The translations under genes and the position numbers were made by a program. The notes below the pieces were generated by a model that saw nothing but the letters and a program-made list of their open reading frames with translations, made no database searches and had not been told where the DNA came from. Of a stretch of 64,000 nt of DNA, positions 58,009 to 64,000 are shown piece after piece. Origin of the DNA: an uncultured Rubripirellula sp. (GTDB lineage: Bacteria > Planctomycetota > Planctomycetia > Pirellulales > Pirellulaceae); assembly GCA_938075415.1 (NCBI GenBank), contig CALJHC010000004.1:248001-312000 (forward strand), written 5' to 3'. Within the stretch, counting starts at the first letter, position 1, and every line of letters starts with the position of its first letter.

Positions 58009-60216
58009 TCAACCAGCGTCATCGAGATTCTTCTTGCGAAGACCATCGATGTAATCATGAACGATGTTGAGCACTTCTCGGTTATAGAAACCATCGCGAT
58101 AGACGACCCCGTCGGTCATTTGAGCCACCAAATCTTCTTCTTCGTCCTTGTTCTGAGACTCCAGTTCCTTCCGACGTGCAATGAAAGAGGCTTCTTCCAG
58201 TGGAACCGAATCCTCGTCTTTCTGAGCGACATAAGAACCAATTCGGCGAAGCAAGTCGGTGAAATCATCATCCTTGGTCACACGCTGCTCTGATCGAACT
58301 CTTAATTCATCCAGCAGTTCAGCCGGCACCATGTTGTATACCGAGTGCTTGGCAGCCTTGACCACATCATGCTCCAACGCGTACTGGAGGTCTCCTTCGG
58401 CCACATCCATCTTCGAGGTGATACTCGGCAGGATCACATCGGCAGTTACACCCTTGCGTTGAGTGCTTTCACCATCAGGAAGATAGAACTGCTGAAGCGT
58501 TACTTTCAATGCACCATAATTTGCACGGTTATGAGCAAAGAGTTGTTGCCCCAAATCCATCAAGGTTTGAACTGTACCCTTACCATGTGTTGCGGGATCT
58601 CCCACAACAATCCCTCGACCATAATCTTTAATAGCTCCGGCAAAAATCTCACTCGCACTCGCACTGAACTTACTTGTCAGGACAACAAGTGGTTTGTCCC
58701 AAGCGGTTCCGCTCTGATCATCATCGTACTGCTGGATTGTTCCATCTGAGTTCTTCACTTGAACGACTGGTCCTCGATCAATGAACAATCCAGTCAAGTT
58801 GATCGCTTCAGTAAGGCTACCCCCACCATTCTTGCTGAGGTCTAGCACCAAGCCATCAACGCCTTGTTGTTCAAAATCCACGAGAAGACGGCGAACGTCC
58901 CGAGTACTGCTTCGAAAGTCTTTCTTCTCTTGCCTGGCCGATTCCATATCAAGGTAGAAACTTGGCAGGTTGATGTAACCGATTTTTAGTACTTCATCGG
59001 TTCCCGGCAACTGATGCTCAATCACCTCACCACGTGCTGCAGATTCTTCCAATTCAATTCTGGCACGCGTGATTTTGAATTCGACTGCGTTTCCGACGCC
59101 TCCCGGCTTGACTCCCAATCGCACCAACGAGCCTGCTTTTCCGCGAATCAGATCAACAACGTCGCTGAGTGGCATCTCGACGATGTCAACCATTTCCCCA
59201 TCTTCGCCCTGCCCGACGGACACGATCACATCGTCCGTTTCCAGTTTGCCATGCTTTGCGGCGGCGCCTCCGGGCATCACCCTGGAGACAACGGTGTTAC
59301 CGTCCTTCTCACGCAACTGAGCTCCGATGCCATCCAAATTCAAGCTCATCTGAATTTGAAAATCATCCAGCGTTCCCGGTGACATGTAAGTTGAGTGTGG
59401 ATCATAGGCATTGGTGACCGAGGTGAGGAACATTTCCAGCAGATCATCATTGTCAGTCTGTCGCCAACGTCGGGCGTAGCGAGAATAGCGACGAGTTAAC
59501 TGTTCCGTGTAATCCTCGGCTTGCTCCTCTTCAGTTGCACCATCATCCTCCGCGTCATCATCTTTCAGATCAAGCATCGCATACTTGATCTGTCTTCTCC
59601 ATCGATCACGAGCTTCGACCGCGGTGCTTGAATATTCCGCCTCGTCCGGATCAATCAAAATGCTTTCGGACTTGGTAAAATCAAAATCGCCCTCGAGCAA
59701 TTCAAGAGCCACGGCAACACGCTCGTCGACCCGCTGAATGAAGCGATTAAAAATCTGATAAGCCAATCCGAGATCGCCATTCTGAACCATGTCGTCGATC
59801 TCAAGCTTTGCTGCCTCAAATTCCTCAATGTCACTCTGGAGAAAGTAAAGTTTCATCGGATCGAGTGATTTGATGTATAGCTGCAACGCTCGCTCACTGA
59901 TGGTGTCATTGAGCTTTTGAGCAGAGATGTGATTTCGAGGCATCAAAGCCGCGATCAAACGTGCCACTCGACCATCACGTGCTGGCGGTTCACCGAGCGA
60001 AAAAGGCTCTGCCGAGGCAATGGACTGCTGGGACTCAGATGACTCTGACTGGTTGTCCTGTGCCGAAACTGACTGGGTCAAACCCAACGCAAGAATCCAC
60101 ACCGAGCAAAAACCTGAAACCATCCGCAAGGCTCCCGATCGCGACGAGTGATTGAACACCAAATTCTCAATCTTGGTGGACAGGGCACAAAACAACAGTC
60201 GGGGAGCATTATCCAT
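58009..60216 (-). CDS. prc: Carboxyl-terminal processing protease, tail-specific (Prc-like, S41)
   Basis: 735 residues, the length of the Prc/Tsp group. A hydrophobic export segment lies at about 33-52. The region to about 250 is the helical N-terminal domain, containing an acidic insert (DDDAEDDGATEEEQAED). A PDZ domain (about 285-375) follows, with GIGAQLREKDGNTVVSRVMP. The S41 core has DLSKNGGGSLTEA, the SASASEIFAGAIKDYGRG block with the catalytic Ser near 522, and THGKGTVQ with the catalytic Lys546. The C-terminal DUF3340 domain is present. Acts in the periplasm on proteins with hydrophobic C termini. ATG 60216 has an AGGAAA site upstream; ATG 60123 is an alternative giving a shorter signal. 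Confidence 0.92.
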   Translation of the reverse strand: MDNAPRLLFCALSTKIENLVFNHSSRSGALRMVSGFCSVWILALGLTQSVSAQDNQSESSESQQSIASAEPFSLGEPPARDGRVARLIAALMPRNHISAQKLNDTISERALQLYIKSLDPMKLYFLQSDIEEFEAAKLEIDDMVQNGDLGLAYQIFNRFIQRVDERVAVALELLEGDFDFTKSESILIDPDEAEYSSTAVEARDRWRRQIKYAMLDLKDDDAEDDGATEEEQAEDYTEQLTRRYSRYARRWRQTDNDDLLEMFLTSVTNAYDPHSTYMSPGTLDDFQIQMSLNLDGIGAQLREKDGNTVVSRVMPGGAAAKHGKLETDDVIVSVGQGEDGEMVDIVEMPLSDVVDLIRGKAGSLVRLGVKPGGVGNAVEFKITRARIELEESAARGEVIEHQLPGTDEVLKIGYINLPSFYLDMESARQEKKDFRSSTRDVRRLLVDFEQQGVDGLVLDLSKNGGGSLTEAINLTGLFIDRGPVVQVKNSDGTIQQYDDDQSGTAWDKPLVVLTSKFSASASEIFAGAIKDYGRGIVVGDPATHGKGTVQTLMDLGQQLFAHNRANYGALKVTLQQFYLPDGESTQRKGVTADVILPSITSKMDVAEGDLQYALEHDVVKAAKHSVYNMVPAELLDELRVRSEQRVTKDDDFTDLLRRIGSYVAQKDEDSVPLEEASFIARRKELESQNKDEEEDLVAQMTDGVVYRDGFYNREVLNIVHDYIDGLRKKNLDDAG

Positions 60217-60646
60217 CGTGATTTCCTGGATTTATGTCAGCATCAATGGTGGGAAGGAACGGCCAACGGGCGATCAATCAATCGTCAATTCAAGGTGGTG
60301 TAGCTCGAGGGCCAATCGTGTAGGGATACCAAACTTCCGATTCGGACAGAATTGTCAGTTTGCCGCCAGCTAGCGATCCTTAGCGATCGCGAGCAAATAG
60401 TACCCGGAGAATCGTAGGGAAGCGTCAAAGTTCGATCAACGCCGGTTCTTCGCTCAGTTTACCGAGTCCGTTCAGCCGCGTTTGCCAAAATCACCCATGA
60501 CCGTCTGTTTTTGTAAGTCACTCCATCACTTTCCAGCGATTCCCAGCAGTATTTTAGACGAAAAAATCGCGATATCGGCCTCTCAAACCGCCAACCGACC
60601 AGCCAAACGACACGAACATCCCCACAGCAGAATAGCTTCATGACTT

Positions 60647-60794
60647 GTCCCAGCTCTGAAGTCCCAGCTCTGAAGTCCCAGCTCTGGGGTCTCGGTTCTG
60701 GGGTCCCAGCTCTGGGGTCCCAGCTCTGGGGTCTCGGCTCTGGGGTCTCGGCTCTGGGGTCTCGGCTCTGGGGTCTCGGCTCTGGGGTCTCGGC
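60647..60794. repeat. 14-base tandem repeat, 10 copies plus a partial
   Basis: Contiguous units of GTCCCAGCTCTGRR or GTCTCGGCTCTGGG type run from 60647 to 60786, with a partial copy to 60794. The left units have GAA ends, the middle is mixed, and four identical units on the right point to recent expansion. Confidence 0.93.
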
Positions 60795-60948
60795 AGAATG
60801 CCACCAACGAAAAGACTTCATACCGAACCAGCGCCCACTCGCGTGGGCTATCGCATTGTGTAGTGTCCCGCAATTAGATCTTGTTCAGATCCTTTTCGTG
60901 GCTGTCCCTTTCGGTGGTTCTTCCATAGCTGCAATCCCCTCATCCCTG

Positions 60949-61032
60949 CCAAGTGCTGAATCCCTGCCAAGTGCTGAATCCCCGCCAAGTGCTGAATCCC
61001 CGCCAGGTGCTGAATCCCCGCCAGGTGCTGAA
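60949..61032. repeat. 18-base tandem repeat, 4 copies plus a partial
   Basis: Units start at 60949, 60967, 60985, 61003 and 61021 (partial); CCAAGTGCTGAATCCCTG changes to CCAGGTGCTGAATCCCCG along the array. Only 154 bases from the unrelated 14-base array. Confidence 0.92.
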
Positions 61033-61257
61033 AAAGTGAATCGTCTGCACCGCTCAATAGGCCAGCAGATCACCAACCTGTTGGCCCGAGGTGAGCAACT
61101 TCCAGGCTCAGCCACGGTGAAAACCATCGGCCGCGCGAGCACCGCGCATGCTTTTCTCGATCAACACACCGACCCGGGTTACCAGCTCCGCCTCAAAAGA
61201 GCCGCTTCGGGTCCAAATCCATTGATTCCCGAGCAGGCAAACGCCTCACTGATGAGC

Positions 61258-63351
61258 TTAGAATTTGAAGGCGTCAGCGTCCTCGTTTGGTGCAGGCTGA
61301 TACCCAAGCGGCTCCATACTACTGCCAGCTCGTCCCTGCGAAAGACTGCGAACGGCACCTGAATAACCGAACAGTCCCTTGAGAGGTGCGTGAGCGGTGA
61401 TCACCGTCATCATGCCTCGTGATTCAGTGGAAGCAATGATGGCTCGTCGCTGCTGTAAATCGCCAACCAACTCACCCATGTAATCATCAGGAGTTGTCAC
61501 TTCGACCTTCATGATCGGCTCGAGCAGAACGGGCCCTGCCTTCTCCATCGCCCGATCGAATGCATCGCCGGCCGCGATTCGGAATGCGACCTCATCACTG
61601 CCCTCCTCGTGCATTTCTGCCGAGCAGACTTCAATTTTCACACCCGAAAGTGGAAATCCAGCAAGCAGACCACCACCACCGGCGCGTTCCCGAATCTCAT
61701 CCACCGCGGCCGATCGAACGGCGTTAGACAAAGGACACTCTGGCGGTAATCGGTCAAAAACAATCGCGGGCGAAGAAGAATTTTCCAGCGGTTCTACTTT
61801 CAAGCCCAGACGCGCAAACATCTGTGTTGCGCCCATCTGACGGTTGCATTGCCCAATCACTTCACTGCTACCACCGATTGTCTCTCGGTAGTTAACACGC
61901 GGCTTGTAGAACTTGACGTCCAAACCAAAATCACGGGTCAGGCGATGCTGAATCACCTCAAGATGCAATTCACCCATTCCGCTGATCAACGTTTGACCCG
62001 TCTCTGAACTGTCTGTGGCATGAAAGGTTGGATCTTGACGTCGCAACATATCGAGCGTCTCTTCCAACTTCTTTTTGTCAGCCGTACTCTCTGGCTCGAT
62101 CGCCATCGACAAGACGGTATCGGCAAAAGTGATGCTAGGCAATTCGATACCTTCTTTGGTATCACACACGGTGTCACCAGTAATGGCAAATCGCGGGCCG
62201 ATCACGCAGCAGATATCCCCGGCACCAACCGACTCCATCTGACCGCTTCGATCTTTTTTGGTTGCGTGAATCTGCCAAACTTGAGCAATGTTTTCTTTCT
62301 TATCTCGGTTGGGACAAAAGACTCGCGAGTTCTGTTTTAATTCACCACTGTAAATTCGGATCCAGTAATTATCACCCGTTTTCGCTGGCAAAATCTTAAA
62401 GACCAAGCCGCAAAACGGCTCTTTGTTCTCTGGATTGCGTGAGAGTTTTTTATCCGGTCGCTTTGGGTCAAAACCATCAACCGCTGGTCGGTCCAAGGGG
62501 CTGGGTAAAAAGTTTCCCACGGCGGTCATCAATGGCTGTACGCCAATCCCATGCAATGCAGATCCACACAAAACAGGTTGAATCGTCTGGTCAATGCAAC
62601 CTTGCCTCAATGCCGAAATCACCACCTCTCGGGGAACCTCCTGCTCCTCCATCGCTAACATCGCAGCATCTTCGCTGAGGTCATAAACGGCATCCAACAT
62701 CTGTTCTCGCCAAAGCATGGCATCATCCAACAATTCGTCTGGAATGTCTTTTTCCTCCACCTGCTTACCCTCGGTGGTGGGATCAAACTCCAGCAGTTTC
62801 ATATCGATCAAGTCGATCACGCCGCGAAACGGATCGGCGACATGCGTTGGACCCTGGCCAACGGGAATCTCAATGGCAACCGGATTACCGCCAAGTCTCG
62901 GAGCGATCTCATTGAAAACGGATTCAAAACTAGCACCCTCTCGATCCATCTTGTTAATAAAAACCACTCGAGGGACGCTGTAGCGGTCTGCCTGCCGCCA
63001 AACCGTCTCGCTTTGAGCCTCCACGCCCTCTCTGGCCGAAAAGACGACGACTGCACCGTCCAACACTCGCAAACAACGCTCCACTTCGGCCGTGAAGTCA
63101 ACGTGCCCCGGCGTGTCCAACAGGTTTATGGAGTAATCACCCCATCCGTATTTGACACAAGCACTGAAGATGGTAATGCCGCGTTCCTGCTCCTCCGGAT
63201 CATCATCGGTATCAGTGGTTCCGTGATCGACTCGGCCAACACGATGCTTGGCACCACTCAAATACAGCATTCGCTCGGTGACAGTTGTTTTCCCAGCATC
63301 GATATGCGCAATGACACCAATATTTCGAATTAATGATATGTCCGCAGCCAT
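61258..63351 (-). CDS. fusA: Elongation factor G (translocase-type GTPase)
   Basis: 697 residues with all five EF-G domains. G1 is AHIDAGKTT near 15-23; G2 has the form DPEEQERGITI, differing from the EMEQERGITI form of E. coli EF-G; G3 is DTPGHVDF and G4 NKMD. The C-terminal domain IV-V block IMKVEVTTPDDYMGELVGDLQQRRA is intact. The DTDDDPEEQERGITI switch region resembles the EF-G type that planctomycetes and spirochaetes share with mitochondria (spdEFG); whether this is the translocation copy or the recycling copy needs a phylogeny. It lies 428 bases after rpsG on the same strand, with a terminator between, so it is probably not part of the rpsG operon. Confidence 0.95.
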   Translation of the reverse strand: MAADISLIRNIGVIAHIDAGKTTVTERMLYLSGAKHRVGRVDHGTTDTDDDPEEQERGITIFSACVKYGWGDYSINLLDTPGHVDFTAEVERCLRVLDGAVVVFSAREGVEAQSETVWRQADRYSVPRVVFINKMDREGASFESVFNEIAPRLGGNPVAIEIPVGQGPTHVADPFRGVIDLIDMKLLEFDPTTEGKQVEEKDIPDELLDDAMLWREQMLDAVYDLSEDAAMLAMEEQEVPREVVISALRQGCIDQTIQPVLCGSALHGIGVQPLMTAVGNFLPSPLDRPAVDGFDPKRPDKKLSRNPENKEPFCGLVFKILPAKTGDNYWIRIYSGELKQNSRVFCPNRDKKENIAQVWQIHATKKDRSGQMESVGAGDICCVIGPRFAITGDTVCDTKEGIELPSITFADTVLSMAIEPESTADKKKLEETLDMLRRQDPTFHATDSSETGQTLISGMGELHLEVIQHRLTRDFGLDVKFYKPRVNYRETIGGSSEVIGQCNRQMGATQMFARLGLKVEPLENSSSPAIVFDRLPPECPLSNAVRSAAVDEIRERAGGGGLLAGFPLSGVKIEVCSAEMHEEGSDEVAFRIAAGDAFDRAMEKAGPVLLEPIMKVEVTTPDDYMGELVGDLQQRRAIIASTESRGMMTVITAHAPLKGLFGYSGAVRSLSQGRAGSSMEPLGYQPAPNEDADAFKF

Positions 63352-63779
63352 GAAATCTAGACTTCAATGCAATAACGTTGTTGAAACAAAAAACGACCCA
63401 AGGTCATGCAAATATCCAAACGAAACGAAAGTTCGAATGACCGCGTTGGCCGAGACCTACTCATAAACCATCGGTGTTTGTAACGAAAACCCTCCAACCG
63501 TGCCAAAGCAATCCAGCAACCTGCGAAGCCGAGCACTGCAACCCTTTGAATCAGTCATACAGGCATCTCTGGGCAACCTTCATGGAAGCTAGACGCTAAC
63601 CACAAGCTGGCCCCCGTCGACCGAGAGCCGGTACGATGGCATCAGGTCGAACCAAGAATCCAATCACAGCTTGGTGATTTTTCCCCAGAAATGATTTCCT
63701 GTAAGGGTAGCGTAGCGCAAAAAAAACCGCGACACGTGAAAGTGTCGCGGTTTGATGAAATTTTGAGTGGTACCTCGCT
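63352..63779. other. Spacer between rpsG and the EF-G gene
   Basis: 428 bases with the rpsG terminator at 63719-63753. A 98-codon minus-strand frame at 63596-63892 overlaps rpsG in another frame and is a shadow. The EF-G promoter should lie here but I recognise no boxes. Confidence 0.5.
63719..63753 (-). terminator. Rho-independent terminator of rpsG
   Basis: Read on the minus strand, a 10-bp stem (ACCGCGACAC pairing with GTGTCGCGGT; plus positions 63726-63735 and 63742-63751) with a six-base loop is followed by a run of eight T. It begins about 30 bases after the rpsG stop. Confidence 0.92.
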
Positions 63780-64000
63780 CTACCAAGCAAAGTGGGCAAA
63801 CGCCTTATTGGCGTCAGCCATGCGGTGCGTGTTCTCACGCTTGGTGTAAGCGACGCCTTCTTTTTTGTAGGCTGACAGAAGTTCGTCGGCAAGTTTCAGA
63901 TGCATTGGACGACCTTTCTTGTCGCGCACCGCACCAAGAATCCAACGAAGAGCGAGACTTTGCTGGCGAGCTCGATTCACCTGCATTGGCACTTGGTAGC
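63780..64000 (-). CDS. rpsG: 30S ribosomal protein S7, C-terminal part (5' end outside window)
   Basis: The frame is open through base 64000, so the gene starts beyond the window; about 73 residues are present, roughly the last half of S7. [19 protein letters not shown] and the end [23 protein letters not shown] match S7 closely (VPVEVRPxRRxxLAxRWL and [20 protein letters not shown] forms). S7 binds 16S rRNA in the head of the 30S subunit. A terminator follows directly, ending this operon before the EF-G gene. Confidence 0.96.
   Translation of the reverse strand, partial: YQVPMQVNRARQQSLALRWILGAVRDKKGRPMHLKLADELLSAYKKEGVAYTKRENTHRMADANKAFAHFAW

Larger units (their letters stand above)
60217..61257. 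other. Intergenic region, about 1 kb, with two tandem-repeat arrays
   Basis: Lies between two minus-strand genes. A 240-codon plus-strand frame (60640-61362) runs through both repeats and into the EF-G gene; its composition follows the repeats, so I do not call it. A single well-supported gene is absent. Confidence 0.5.

Noticed and set aside
44695-61032. Tandem repeats considered as CRISPR arrays
   Set aside because: Units are contiguous and too short, with no unique spacers and no cas genes.
60640-61362. 240-codon plus-strand frame spanning two repeat arrays
   Set aside because: Its protein is mostly translated repeat (GLGSGV and PSAES-like units), it runs into the EF-G gene on the other strand, and it has no domain. 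An uninterrupted frame is expected from repeats lacking stop codons.

Overview
This window looks like a chromosomal segment from a planctomycete, most likely a marine relative of the Rhodopirellula/Pirellula group. Six secreted sulfatases are scattered through it. It also carries a DUF1553/DUF1501 pair, twin-arginine Gfo/Idh/MocA oxidoreductase, MauG/CcpA-type di-heme proteins, an outsized GspK-like prepilin protein, and long gene-poor spacers between mostly single-gene units. The genus cannot be fixed from sequence reading alone. Base composition by eye is about half GC.

Layout. 1-7.4 kb: the 3' end of a DUF1553 gene, a DUF1501 gene, two sulfatases and a fused SGNH esterase/DUF6807 protein. 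7.6-10.7 kb: a PI-PLC-like phosphodiesterase and a di-heme peroxidase. 11.3-16.9 kb: a single gene of about 1840 codons with a prepilin-like N terminus. 17.6-26.3 kb: a Gfo/Idh oxidoreductase, an unknown anchored protein, two sulfatases and a second di-heme peroxidase. 26.5-34.4 kb: a PYROXD2-like flavoprotein, membrane proteins, a LamG/SGNH acetylesterase and a TolB-like propeller. 35-46.3 kb: a 2-keto-4-pentenoate hydratase-like enzyme, DUF2071, PhzF, an M14/BPL_N fusion, two more sulfatases and a GT4 glycosyltransferase. 47.6-64 kb is housekeeping: ROK sugar kinase, lepA, ammonium transporter, thioredoxin-like protein, panB-pgl, tail-specific protease, an EF-G gene and the 3' end of rpsG.

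How it fits together. The secreted sulfatases, the two SGNH esterases, the DUF6807 module and the Gfo/Idh oxidoreductase suit removal of sulfate and acyl groups from complex marine polysaccharides, followed by sugar oxidation. No sulfatase-maturing enzyme, SusC/D-like importer or glycoside hydrolase is visible here, so the genes are dispersed rather than forming a compact utilisation locus. Clear operon evidence exists only for DUF1553-DUF1501 and for panB-pgl, which overlap by four bases.

The most unusual features are: short tandem repeats (13-19-base units, each locus with its own sequence) in many intergenic spacers; a sulfatase whose formylglycine motif reads CSETR instead of CxPxR; two uncommon enzyme fusions; and the giant GspK-like protein. 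I found no CRISPR array, intact insertion sequence, prophage, tRNA or rRNA.
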